Assembly: GCA_030407085.1 (NCBI GenBank) | Contig: CM059582.1 | Location: 199,748,001-199,812,000, forward strand | DNA length: 64,000 nucleotides | Direction of reading: 5' to 3' | DNA from: Trichopria drosophilae | Taxonomy: Eukaryota > Arthropoda > Insecta > Hymenoptera > Diapriidae | Shown: positions 12,601-22,800 of the stretch, piece after piece | Layout: each line of letters begins with the position of its first letter | How positions within the stretch are numbered: the stretch's first letter is position 1 | Program-made: the position numbers and the translations under genes | The notes under the pieces: model-generated | Databases searched by the model: none | Told to the model about the DNA's origin: nothing | What the model saw: the letters and a program-made list of their open reading frames with translations, nothing else

Positions 12601-15600
12601 ATACTTTCATTATTATCTCCTCCAGCTTCGAAATTATTTTGCCTCCCCCCTCTTTCCATACTTCATTCTAATTTCGTCTATCCCTGCCGCTTTACCTCTC
12701 TTCATTTTCTTTATTTGTCTTTCTATTTCTAATTTCGTTATCCCTTTCTCCTTCTTGCCGTTGGCAATAAGTATACCTTCTCTTTTTTCCTTCTCAACCT
12801 TTCTTCCCTCTTCCTTTCCTTCGAGAAGTCCCATGAAGTGTCTTCTCCATTCTTCCATTCTAATTTCTCTGCCTGTTGTTTCCCTTTTCTTTCTGAATCT
12901 ATTTACATATTTCCATGCCTGGCCTTCCGTTTTTATATAACTTATTTCTTTCTTTTCCTTTTCTTGCCATGCCTCTATTTTATTATTTATCAGTTGTTTG
13001 TATTCTTTCCTGACTACTTTAAGTCTTTCTCTTCCACCCGGGGTTTCTCTTTCTCTTAATATCTTTCCTAGTTTTTTCTTATTTACCCAACACTCTTCAT
13101 CCCACCACAGTTTCCACCCCACTCTCTTACTCTCTTTCTTCTTTCTTTTTATTACTGCTGACCCGACTTTTTCTTTCAGTTCTTGCCATTCTTCTTCTAC
13201 TCCCTCTCTTTCCCATTTTATCCCTTCTATATTCTTTCTAAATTCTTTGATTCTGTCCTCTGACCAGTCTTGCGTCGTCCCTGAACTTATCTCTGCTAAT
13301 TTTTCCCTTTTGTCTTCTTCTATTATTACGACTATTGGGTGATGGTCCGATTCTACTCCGTCTTTCACCATGAATTTTTTAATCCTCTCCCACGATTCTC
13401 CGTTTGCTAAACCGTAGTCGATAACACTCTTGTTCTCCCCTCCTTCGTATGTCCACCTACCTTCCTCATCTCCTTCTTTATTTCCGTTTAGAATCAGCCA
13501 TCCTCTGTCTTCCACTAGTTTTAGGAGTTCTTTTCCTTCCTCATTTTCCAGCTTGTCCTTACTTTTTCTTCCTCTTTCCTCCTCTTCCCACGCTACCTCA
13601 CCTTTCTCTCCTATTCTTGCATTAAAATCCGCATTAAGCAGCATTTTTTCTTGATCTTCTTTTATCTCTTCTTTTAGCTCTTTTAATGTTTCTTTATTTC
13701 CTCCCCTATTATATATTACCCATATGTTCCATCTCTCTCCCCTTATTTTAACTTCCGTATTCATTCCCCACTCTTTGGCTTCTTGAACCATTTTATGAGA
13801 TTAGGAATATCGGATTGAACTTTATGTATTACTTTATCCCATGTGTTATCGGTGAACAATATAGCTGTATCATCTGCAAAGGATAAAATTTGACCGCTCA
13901 TTTCGACATTAAAAATGTCATTTATATAAATGATGAATAATAATGGACCTAATACAGTTCCTTGTGGTATTCCATAATTGACAATTTTAGTATCGCTAGT
14001 ATATTGACTAACTTGTACAGATTGTTTTCTATCTTTGAGATAACTTTTAAATAAGTTTAAGACTATACCTCTTATCCCATAGTGCTCTAACTTTTTAATT
14101 AAAATGTCATGATTTATCGTGTCAAAAGCTTTTGCCAGGTCTGCAAAGACTCCTATAGCTGGTTTACCTTTGTCCAATGAATCATAAACACCCTGAGTCA
14201 ATTTAGCTATTGCATCTATGGTAGATTTTCCCTCTCTAAAACCAAATTGGCTATTATGTAAACAGTTATGTTTTGTAAGAAAAGCAATTAATCTATTTTT
14301 TAAACAGGTTTCGAAAATTTTAGTTATAATTGATATTAGAGAAATAGGTCTGTAGTTATTAACATCAGTTGTATCACCAGACTTAAATAAGGGCGTGATC
14401 TTAGCAACTTTAAAGTTTGCTGGGCAATGACCTGTTTCAAATTTATTATATGTGAAAGTAGTTTACATATATAGGGCGCTAGCGTTTTTAATACCGCAAT
14501 GCTTATTTTATCTGGTCCAGGTGCTTTGGTAATTATCATTTTACTAATTATGGTCGATATTTCGCTTTCAGTTGCATGTTTGTTTTATACATTTTTAGTA
14601 ATTTTTCATTAGGAAATGCGTAGATGTATTATCTAAACCCTTAACTTTACTATTTAATATGTCATTGAGAACTGGCATAATGCCCTGTGTTTGGAAACAA
14701 TCTTATATTACACCGGTATTTAAAGGGGGTGATAATCGGGACATTTCTCATTACCGACCAATCTCTATTTTAGGTGTTATTTCGAAATTACTTGATGCTA
14801 TAGTTGCGGAGAGAGTGGCAATTGCTCTTTACGACAAAATAATTTCTCAGCAACACGGTTTTGTCGGGAGAAGATCAACGGTGACAAATCTCTTAACCTA
14901 CAGTAATTTTGTATCGTCTGCATTGGATAATATGATTCAGGTAGATACTATTTATCTTGATTTTGCTAAGGCATTTGACACCGTTGATCACGGTATTCTA
15001 GTAACAAAATTGAACTCACTAGGTATAAGTGGATCACTACTGAGATGGATCTCATCCTATCTTAGTGATCGCTGGCAAGCTGTTCGGGTTAAAGGATCTG
15101 TATCTCAATTTACACGTGTTACATCCGGTGTTCCACAAGGTTCGCACCTGGGACCTATCCTTTTTGTGTTGTTTATTAATGATATCAATCTCTCAATTAC
15201 ATATTCACGGTTTCTAATTTACGCCGATGATGTTAAGATATTTGCAGCGATTAAATCCCCAATTGATGCATCAAATTTGCAACGAGATTTGAACTCTATT
15301 TCTGTATGGGCTAGCACAAATCGTCTTAAATTAAATATTCGTAAATGTAAATCGATATCATATTGTAGGTGTACCTCTCCGATGGCATTTACTTATTTAC
15401 TGGGTGATGAACCCATTCAAGCTGTCTTATCTATTAATGATTTGGGAGTGATTTTTGATCAAAGTTTCAAGTTTTCTGAACATATTCGTACAATAATCAG
15501 TAAATGTTACTCAATCTTAGGTTTTATAAAACGTTTTACTTCTGATTTCTCTTCTATTCCTGCAATCATAAATTTATATAAATCAATTGTTTTATCTATT

Positions 15601-18600
15601 TTAACTTATGGATCAGTTATTTGGCGCCCTTTTATTTCTAAAGATATTGATCAGCTTGAAAAGGTTCAACACAGGTTCTAAGATATTTGTCGTATAAGTC
15701 AGGTACTCCTATGAGTTATATGAACCATGATTATTCTACGGTTGCTTCTAAATTTTCAATACCATCAATTTATTCAATACATCATATTATTGATTTACTA
15801 TTTGTCCGTAAAATTACTACGGGTATGATTAAATCTGAGCAAATATCTTCGTTGTTCTCTACTCGTTCTCAACCATATTCATTGCGTCGGTATCGGGATA
15901 TTTGTGAAAATAATAGTAAATCTCGTTATGGATTTCACTCTAGTGTAGCTAGACTCAGGCGTGAATGGAACAGTGTTCCCGGTGATGTAAAAAACACTAT
16001 TAGTTTTATATCATTTCAATTTAAAGTGCGACGAGTATTATACACTTATTATTAAGTTTTTTATTTTGTTTTAACATACGGTTCTCAATTACTCTATTAC
16101 CAAATTTTTTGTTTCTTTTCTTTGTTATTCAAATTGCGCTGATTATCTCAGAATATTTTTGTACAAAGGTCTTATAGACCGTTTATTTCTTTAAATAAAT
16201 AAATCAATAAATAAAGTAAACTGTAAAAAGTTTCATTCATTCTGCAAAATAAATAACTTTTTTGAAAGTCCTTCTATTGTAGTAATTTTTGCCTTAAAGA
16301 ATAGTATATAAAGAGTATCATCCTACATTTTAAGGCCAAAATATTAAAATTTAAAAAACTTATGAATTTTTTATTTATTTTAATAATTAAATCATAGATT
16401 TATTTTTCACAATTTTTTAAAACTAACTTAAAATAAATTAAACTTGGTTAAACCATTTACATTTTAAAACATATCATTTAAGCTACCTCAGATCAAATTT
16501 TTGAGCAAAAATATTCAGTACTGGCTGTACAATACACGTTTAAATATGTCGGGTCCAGCAGACCCGTTGTGCCGTTTAGGTTCGAACGCAGGATTGTGCC
16601 AGTTAAGAGTTACTGTGCGATAAAGATATATGATCGTATGAATATTATGAAAGTTCTTGGTAATTCTAATCAAGAATCCGAGAGTTCTATACGATTTAGT
16701 TACCACATACTTTAAATGTTCTGTATATTTATTTCTAATTTTATTTCAATTATTTCTGTTGCTCTATAATTTTTATTTATAGTAATAAATTTGTTTTGAT
16801 TGCCAGTCTTGAAAATGACGACATGGATTATCGAAACGTTGATCATGTGTCTTTTATTTTTCGAGACGAGAAGATCGAAAGAAAGATTACTAATTAATTT
16901 TACAATCCATCATGTGACGAATTAAATTTATTTTATATTTACTTGTATTTGTTTTACTTTACGCATAAATTACACATATGGGCAAATCTTTAGAACTTTT
17001 AAACTGTGGAGTCCTGTGACACTACTTGAACGTCATTGCTTTCACACAAATGGTATATTTTTTTATACATCAAGATATCATAAATAAAAAGCTTGATGAA
17101 TTTCGAAGTCGCCCAACGTTACAGAGACGCTCTATAATTATTTATAGATAAAAAAATAATGAAATTTCATGCGTCCCTTGCATGTTTTTTTTTACTCTTA
17201 TGAGTATTGTATTTGCGCCGCGTGAGTTAACCTTGTGTTTTTAGCGCGAAATGGAGGCAAACATCTCATAAAGCAATATATTCATATGAATTATATGTGC
17301 CACACATTTAATTGTATAGAGTGAGCCTACAGTACCCGTCCCTTGAATTTCGTAAATTCTAAACTTATTTAAACTTGTTTATTTATTATCCGCGCCGTCT
17401 TAGAAATCGAATATTTATTGTTTTTTGGTTATTAAAGGACACAATAATAAAGTGTTTGACACTTTACTCATTTGTGTGCGCCTTAAACTGTTGATGTTAT
17501 ACAAGTGTAAACATACATTCCAAAAACGTGCCAATTTCAGAAAATTGACTATTTTTCGTGGCACATTAAAAATACCGCCAATATCAAGTTGTTCGGTGTG
17601 CTGGTAAGTAAATACCTTATATAAGTATGTAAAGTGCGCGGCATTCTTATATTTTACATATTTTCAAAGTTATTGAAAGAACTATTTATAAAGTCGTAAT
17701 TTAACGATGAATTAAACACTGTAAGCTTAGTAACATTGTGGTCAGAAACTAAAAGTATGTTTATTCAGATAAAATTTGGTGTTCTTTATGTGTTTAAAGA
17801 AAAACAATTCTTTATTATACTTGTTTAAGCACTGTGTTTCCAATTAGAGCTATTGTAAAACAAAATATGCATTTCGAGTCTATGTATAAGTGATAACCCG
17901 GGAAAAAATGAATCATATATGGATTATATATGAACCATTCCTCAACTCTCACATAAGTGATATTTTTAAAAAATTGGGCGGAAATGCGTTATTTAATTAT
18001 TAACCTTTCAAAAAATCAAAATTTGATCCTGGTGGTCAATATTTTGGACATTGTACCGCAAAGTTTTAATGCCGTTGAGTAAAAAGGATGCACGAGCGTA
18101 CATTTTTACTTCTTATGTAGATATGAATACATATACCCAACGCCAATGTTGTGCTTGAAGTTTAAAAAAAAAATTTATTGAGAGGCTGAAATTTAAAAGT
18201 TCCAGAGATTTGCCCATATACGCAACAAGAAAATATAAAAATGTACATTTTTTTACTTAACCTGTCACTACTTGGAATCTTGGAATCGTCATATTGCTGC
18301 AATATCCTCAAAAGTTCACTACACCTTGTATCGTTTACGGTACCGTGGCGCACAACTATCTTCCAAAATAAAATTACTACTCGTGAATGCCTTAGTCATT
18401 CCACACTTTGATTATGCGTGCATAGTATTTTCAGATCTTTCTGGCTATTTAAATCTAAAGTTGCAGCGTTTATTAAATAGTGCTCTTCGTTTCGTTTATA
18501 ATTTACGACGAGATCAAAATCTCTCGTCCTTTTATTTATCTGCTCATTGGTTAAAGAGTTCTGATCGTCGCAAATACTTTTTGGGTACCATGATGTATCA

Positions 18601-19625
18601 GATATTAGCTACGTCCAAACCATCTTATCTACGGTCTAGATTTATCAACCTAACAGGCTTACGTAGATCAATGCGAAATGCCACATCTACTTTTATGATT
18701 CCTTATTGTCGCACAGATCGATATAGGAATTCTTTTTGGATATCTGCGATTTATTTCTGGAACACCCTTCCAGATGCTTTAAAACAGTCAGCATCTATAG
18801 CTATTTTTCGTGCAGGGTTATTTAGTTTACTTTTTAATAAATCGCAAGTGTCTTCTGCTAGGCTAATGTGATGTGTTAATTATTGTATATATAATTGATG
18901 TCCTTAGATCTTAATTATTATTGCGCGAGTTTAAAATTGTTATTATATAAATTAAAATAGATTTCTAAAATATTTCACTAAGTAGCGAAGCGAGTTGAAC
19001 AGCGTTCCACTTATATTTATATGATTTTTATATCTGTAATTTTTGTAATTTCTTAAAATGTTTATTCGTTTATTTATTATTGTACAAATTGTATTTCTTT
19101 ACGTCTAGGGGCTAGTTGCCCAAGACATTAATAAATATTATACGTACATACTACTATTTATCATAAAAAATCTCACTATTTTTATTAGTTTCTATTACAG
19201 TTTTAGTTAATACTAGTCTTTAATAAACATGTATTTGTTACAAAGAGGAAAATTACATCGAAATTGCACAAGAACAAATTTCTCGTATCGTAATAAACTT
19301 TTTGCAACAAAATAAACATAAAAATTTTATTAATTATCAAGCTGTCACCAATAAAAGTATTTTTTACTATAAAAAGTCTAAAATTACCCAAATATACACG
19401 TAAGCAAATGAAGATAATTAGTAGCAAACTCATCCTCGATAAAAACATAAAAAATTCCATAAAAACACAATATAATCCCAATTCTTTAATTTTTTATACA
19501 AATCCCAAAATTACCTGAATTGCAGATGCAAAAATATCGCTGTCATCATCAAAATCCATCTCGTTTTTGTTGCTTTCGGCGTCGCTGACGTCGAAGAGCG
19601 GCGGAAGTTCCTTGTTGTCGGCCAT
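650..19625 (-). CDS. Snx1: Sorting nexin 1/2 (retromer SNX-BAR subunit), 7 coding exons
   Basis: Coding exons in transcript order: 19625-19515, 5462-5226, 5111-4865, 4806-4642, 4586-4465, 4410-4111, 1000-650 (stop 652-650). Every junction has GT/AG and compatible phase, giving 1533 nt and 510 aa, against about 520 for vertebrate SNX1/SNX2. The N-terminus is acidic with a DIF motif (residues about 25-32). Exons 3-4 carry the PX domain with [10 protein letters not shown] and PPAPEKS, which binds phosphoinositides. Exons 5-7 hold the BAR coiled coil, including SALSGAG, WFEEK and the C-terminal IRKEVERFE and HWESFLPEA blocks typical of SNX1/2. The family tubulates endosomal membrane and works with the retromer trimer in cargo retrieval. 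Intron 1 is about 14 kb and intron 6 about 3.1 kb, both filled with transposons; the other introns are 54 to 114 bp. It shares a divergent promoter with PRRC1. The family call is firm; an SNX1-versus-SNX2 split is not meaningful in insects. Confidence 0.93.
1229..1445. mobile_element. Pogo/Tigger-like MITE, copy 1
   Basis: The ends are inverted: CAGTAGGAACTCTCTTATTC at the left and GGTCCTACTG at the right. Flanking TA dinucleotides (1227-1228, 1446-1447) fit the Tc1/mariner/pogo target duplication. There is no coding capacity. It is the inverse-orientation relative of the copy at 3500. Confidence 0.7.
1573..3402 (-). mobile_element. 5'-truncated LINE (reverse transcriptase fragment) with 18-bp target duplication
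   Basis: The minus strand encodes the C-terminal two thirds of a non-LTR reverse transcriptase ([37 protein letters not shown]) and a C-terminal region. The catalytic YADD is mutated to SADH, and a frameshift near 2760 (a TATATA run) splits the frame. The 3' end carries an (ATCT)n tail. The 18-bp TTTTATCACGAACAGTAG flanks both ends (1555-1572 and 3403-3420), which marks target-primed insertion. It belongs to the same family as the element at 10657-13790. It is dead. Confidence 0.88.
3500..3706. mobile_element. Pogo/Tigger-like MITE, copy 2
   Basis: CAGTAGGACCTCTCTTATTC at the left and AGGGGTCCTACTG at the right, flanked by TA (3498-3499, 3707-3708). The interior is largely the reverse complement of the copy at 1229-1445. 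The right half holds extra AGAATAAGAG blocks, suggesting slippage of subterminal repeats. Confidence 0.7.
5463..5609. other. Sorting nexin intron 1, splice-proximal flank
   Basis: A polypyrimidine-like tract and AG acceptor precede exon 2 on the minus strand. Beyond that I see only AT-rich intron sequence up to the inverted-repeat element. Confidence 0.4.
5610..6841. mobile_element. Non-autonomous inverted-repeat element with internal satellite
   Basis: Imperfect arms of about 130 bp (5610-5740 and 6707-6841) are reverse complements, each ending in AGGCCT. They share blocks such as TTTATAAAATGAGT, GTAGGTTTTTGC and CTAGGTCAAATGTCC. Between them lies a tandem array of 120-bp units (separate entry). 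No transposase is present, so this is a MITE or foldback type; the superfamily is not determined. Confidence 0.75.
5896..6672. repeat. Tandem array of 120-bp units carrying AAAATGGCGGATCC
   Basis: About six and a half units begin near 5900, 6019, 6141, 6262, 6381, 6494 and 6615. Each has TTCAAAATGGCGGATCC, CAATATGGCGGACGAATTTT, TTGTTGGATTTTAATATAAC and GGTCGCTGATTACGAATCTG. The fifth unit is shortened. Copies differ by point changes, so the array is not freshly amplified. Related single units recur all over the window. Confidence 0.85.
6842..7920. other. AT-rich intron sequence without recognisable features
   Basis: Part of sorting nexin intron 1. I see no coding region, RNA gene or clear repeat here. 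Confidence 0.5.
7925..8925. repeat. Large inverted repeat (foldback), arms about 240 bp
   Basis: The left arm (about 7925-8160) and right arm (about 8635-8925) are near-identical in reverse complement, for example TTTTATATCAAATGAAACTC and TACAGTTTTATCTAAAAATA. The right arm holds an extra insertion of about 60 bp. A 475-bp AT-rich spacer separates the arms and encodes nothing convincing. Confidence 0.7.
8926..9882. other. AT-rich intron sequence, nothing recognised
   Basis: I find no support for genes or RNA genes on either strand in this part of sorting nexin intron 1. Confidence 0.5.
9883..10250 (-). mobile_element. tRNA-derived SINE with poly(A) tail
   Basis: On the minus strand the 5' end at 10250 looks like a tRNA: GGCTTCGTAGCTCAGGCGG supplies an A box (10243-10232) and GTTCGATCC a B box (10198-10190). 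A tRNA-unrelated body of about 270 bp follows, ending in a poly(A) tract, seen on the plus strand as 25 T residues at 9883-9907. Internal pol III promoters and an A tail are the SINE signature. It is not a functional tRNA gene. Confidence 0.85.
10251..10656. other. Unassigned intron sequence between SINE and LINE
   Basis: AT-rich; no coding or repeat signal that I can name. Confidence 0.45.
10657..13790 (-). mobile_element. LINE with endonuclease and reverse transcriptase domains, one frameshift
   Basis: This is the longest retrotransposon in the window. From 13790 downward the minus strand encodes the C-terminal half of an apurinic-type endonuclease ([34 protein letters not shown]). The reverse transcriptase follows ([45 protein letters not shown], intact YADD at about 12015). 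A C-terminal domain with a CNVERC motif ends it. The frame breaks once near 12610-12650, at a C-rich run. The 3' end has a (TATC)n tail at about 10657-10676. The 5' end is truncated inside the endonuclease. It shares its family with 1573-3402 and seems younger, as the catalytic site survives. Confidence 0.9.
13791..14585 (-). mobile_element. Jockey-like LINE reverse transcriptase fragment
   Basis: The minus strand encodes [76 protein letters not shown] and FADD (the YxDD site), then stops at LIKWF where the neighbouring LINE begins. The frame is broken around 14200-14340. Its downstream half is absent on the far side of the neighbour, so sequence was lost as well as interrupted. Confidence 0.85.
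14641..16210 (+). mobile_element. Jockey-like LINE, 3' half, nearly intact reverse transcriptase
   Basis: The plus-strand frame 14659-15681 encodes a reverse transcriptase with [55 protein letters not shown] and an intact YADD. It continues after one frameshift at 15681-15687 to the C-terminal domain ([14 protein letters not shown], stop near 16055). A short 3' UTR ends in TAAATAAATAAATC repeats near 16195-16215. It is 5' truncated, with no endonuclease, and faces opposite to the LINE pieces on its left. Confidence 0.88.
16211..16609. other. AT-rich intron sequence, nothing recognised
   Basis: I find no gene or named repeat between the LINE tail and the next LINE scrap. Confidence 0.45.
16610..16706 (-). 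mobile_element. Short LINE reverse transcriptase scrap
   Basis: The minus strand reads [19 protein letters not shown] then [10 protein letters not shown]. This aligns by eye with the [25 protein letters not shown] part of the LINE at 14641-16210. About 100 bp remain. Confidence 0.5.
16707..18261. other. AT-rich intron sequence, nothing recognised
   Basis: No frame, RNA gene or clear repeat is supported on either strand of this part of sorting nexin intron 1. Confidence 0.45.
18262..19140 (+). mobile_element. LINE C-terminal fragment with 3' UTR
   Basis: The plus-strand frame to 18871 encodes the end of a Jockey/CR1-type pol protein: [50 protein letters not shown], and a terminal [20 protein letters not shown] block. 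A 3' UTR of about 270 bp follows, ending near GACATTAATAAATATTA. The catalytic part is missing (5' truncation). It is a different family from the LINEs at 10657 and 1573. Confidence 0.8.
19515..19625 (-). CDS. Snx1: Sorting nexin 1/2, coding exon 1 (37 codons)
   Basis: This short exon starts at ATG 19625-19623 and ends in a GTAATT donor at phase 0. It encodes an acidic peptide, [13 protein letters not shown] then [12 protein letters not shown], which resembles the acidic N-terminus of SNX1/2. The next exon in frame is 14 kb away at 5462, also phase 0, so the exon is easily missed or misread as a separate small gene. The DIF-type motif lies where SNX1/2 proteins carry their short linear binding motifs. 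Confidence 0.85.
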
Positions 19626-19825
19626 CTTTGTCGATCTGTCACACTCGTTCGTACACTTTCGCCTTCCCCGTCGTGTCTCTTCGTGAACCCTCGTCTTCGT
19701 CGTCCCATCTGTTGATATCTTCCAATCTACATCCTAAAATTCTCTCAAATCTATTACAAATTAATGTTTACATTTTTTATAGATCCATAAAAATCACCAA
19801 AGTTTACTCCATCTTGGAGTTCACT
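19626..19825. promoter_or_regulatory. Divergent promoter between sorting nexin and PRRC1
   Basis: The two start codons are 200 bp apart and point away from each other. The interval is richer in CG dinucleotides than its surroundings (for example CGTTCGTACAC and CCCCGTCGTGTC). It must contain both transcription starts unless an unseen upstream non-coding exon exists. I see no clear TATA box. Confidence 0.6.
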
Positions 19826-22800
19826 ATGACGGACGAATCCAACGGAGAATCAACTTTTGAATTCGTTGAAAAAAAGTCTGAAGATTATCCAACTAACGAA
19901 CTTAAACCTGGTTAGTAAATCTTACATTAACTAACAAGTTAACTATCTTAAAACATTTTATCCTCCAGGATCTCGTACATCCTTAACCAACACAAGTTCG
20001 ACAATGTCTGGTGGAAATTTATTATCCAACATCGCACCACCGAGTACTCTTCTATCGTTTGTTACAAATCCATCCGAACCGAAGACTATCGAAACCGAAC
20101 ACCAAGCCGAACCGAAAGAAGAACCGATTCCTTCTACCGAACGCAAAGACTCGTTATCCATCGAAAGTCAATTACTCGAAACCGGTGCTTTAGCAGGAAA
20201 CTTATTTTCATGGATGAAGGAAACTGTCGCCAACAGCAGCGTCTTGAGCAAAGTCGCAGAGAAAGCCAAAAACAGCGTCAACTCTATGATTACGACGCTT
20301 GATCCGCAGATGCGTGAGTTCATTTGTGAGTGTCTACCGTTTGGTCTCTTGCTTCCATTTCCTGTTTATTTCCTTCGTGAGAATTAGGCCAAGTTTATTT
20401 ATAGCTGACATTTCTATTTTTGATCAAGTTCTTTGCCAGTTCTGTCTTTCAAGTTTAAATGTAAACAGTTGAGCGAAGCAAGATTCCTGATTTTTGTTCA
20501 AAAATGGGGATTATGTTAGTAAATGTTCAAGATTACGTACGAGCTTTTCTAGAAATGCACATTTCAGATTCTGGCGGCGATGTTGAAATCGTTGTTGCTT
20601 CCGAAAAGGATTCGAAGGTCTCACCGATTCGTGAAGCTTTCCAAAATGTTTTCGGCAAAGCCACTGTATCGTAAGTACACATTTAATTAGTATTCGTAAT
20701 TCTAATTAAGATAATACTAACGTCATTAAATTATTTACTCAATTTCTTAGAGCAATTGCCGCAGAATCCACTTCTGCGGTACAACCGGTAGGGTTTGACG
20801 CAGGCATCAAAGCTGCGCAAGAACGAATAAAAATTGTCCGCAACAATCCTTTATTTCCCCCCGACGTCCCCGTTGTAGCGGTAGAAAGTTTTTTGTTAGA
20901 AGTAGGCTTAAAAATGTGGTACGAACTATCGGTTATTCTTCTGGAGGATCGAAAACGAGACATTCGTCTTCAAACATTCACACAAATGACTCCTGTACCG
21001 AGTCAAGTTGTCGAAACAGCCAAGGAAGCTACGCCTTTGGAATGCGATGGCTTCTCCGTTACTATTGGCAGTCTTATGGGTGCCAATTTAGAGGTTAGTT
21101 TTACGGATAACGTTTGAAATGACAATTTTTATACTTCATTTTCAATCAAGTATTTCGTATCAAAATCAAAGTTGAAAACAATTCTACTGTTTTCAAGGTC
21201 GCTCTTCCGAAGTCAAAATTGAGTTTCTGCCATCAGAAAATCCAATATGGCGCCGAATATGAAAAAAATTTCCAAAAAATTGGGAATTTTTTTCGAGCTA
21301 TTAGAATATTGGGATTCTATTGAAACTCTGAACAAAGGTCAACAAAATACTTCAATTTTAAGGAAAAATTTTACTTTTATACCCTACATCATTCTAACGA
21401 CCTCAAAATGGCGTCAACAATGAAAATTTCTTTGTGAAATTTTTCGACGCTCTAACTGAAAAACTACCAACTTTTTAAAAAAAATGCCCAGAATGAAAAG
21501 TTCTTAAAATTCATCAAGCGATATAGTGGAATTTTTTCAAAAATTTTTGATGACATTTTGAAACTTTTTTTCAACATTTTTTTCAAAATTGTAATTTATT
21601 TACAAAAAATTCTGAAAAAAATTTAGTGTTTTTTTTTACGCCATTTTGAGACATTTTTTTTCAAAATTGTAATTTATTTACAACAAATTTTGAAAAAAAT
21701 GTAGTGTTTTTGTTTTACGACATTTTTTAACATTTTTTTCAAAATTGTACAAAAAATTCTGAAAAAAATTTAATGTATTTTTTGACGACATTTTTTAACA
21801 TTTTTTTCAAAATTGTAAAAAAAATTTTGAAAAAAAATTTAGTGTATTTTTTGACGACATTTTGAGACATTTTTTTTCAACATTGCACAAAAAATTCTGA
21901 AAAAAATGTAGTGCATTTTTTGACATTTAGAGATATTTTTTTTTAATATTTTTTTCAAAATTGTATTTCTATTACAAAAAATTCTGAAAAAAATTTAGTA
22001 CATTTTTGGACATTTTTTCAAAATTGTAATTTATTTACAACAAATTCTGAAAAAAATGTAGTGTTTTTGTTTTACGACATTTTTTAACATTTTTTTCAAA
22101 ATTGTACAAAAAATTCTGAAAAAAATTTAATGTATTTTTTGACGACATTTTTTAACATTTTTTTCAAAATTGTACAAAAAATTCTGAAAAAAATTTAGTG
22201 TATTTTTTGACGACATTTTGAGACATTTTTTTTCAACAGTTTTTTCAAAATTGTAAAAAAAATTTTGAAAAAAATTTAGTGTATTTTTTGACGACATTTT
22301 GAGACATTTTTTTTCAACATTGCACAAAAAATTCTGAACAAAATTTAGTGCATTTTTTGACGACATTTTGAGATATTTTTTTAAAATATTTTTTTTCAAA
22401 ATTGTATTTCAATTACAAAAAATTCTGAAAAAAATTTAGTGTTTTTTAACGACATTTTGAGACATTTTTTTTTTCAACATTTTTTTTTTAAATTGTACAA
22501 AAAATTTTGAAAAAAATTTAGTGTATTTTTTTACATTTTTTTTTCAAAATTGTACAAAAAATTCTGAAAAAAAATTTAGAGTATTTTTTTGACATTTTTT
22601 TCAAAATAGTAATTAATTTACAAAAAATTCTGAAAAAAATTTAGTGTATTTTTTGACATTTTTTTCAAAATTGTAATTTATTTACAACAAATTTTGAAAA
22701 AACTTTAGTGTATTTTTTGACGACATTTTTTTCAAAATTGTAATTTATTTACAACAAATTTTGAAAAAAATTTAGTGTTTTTGTTTTACGACATTTTGAG

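Noticed and set aside
10704..13654. Serine- and phenylalanine-rich plus-strand frames over the LINE
   Set aside because: They are antisense shadows of the reverse transcriptase gene on the minus strand.
22127..22399. Repetitive KKCLKMSSKNTLNFFQNF protein frame
   Set aside because: It is the translation of the satellite array in PRRC1 intron 4.
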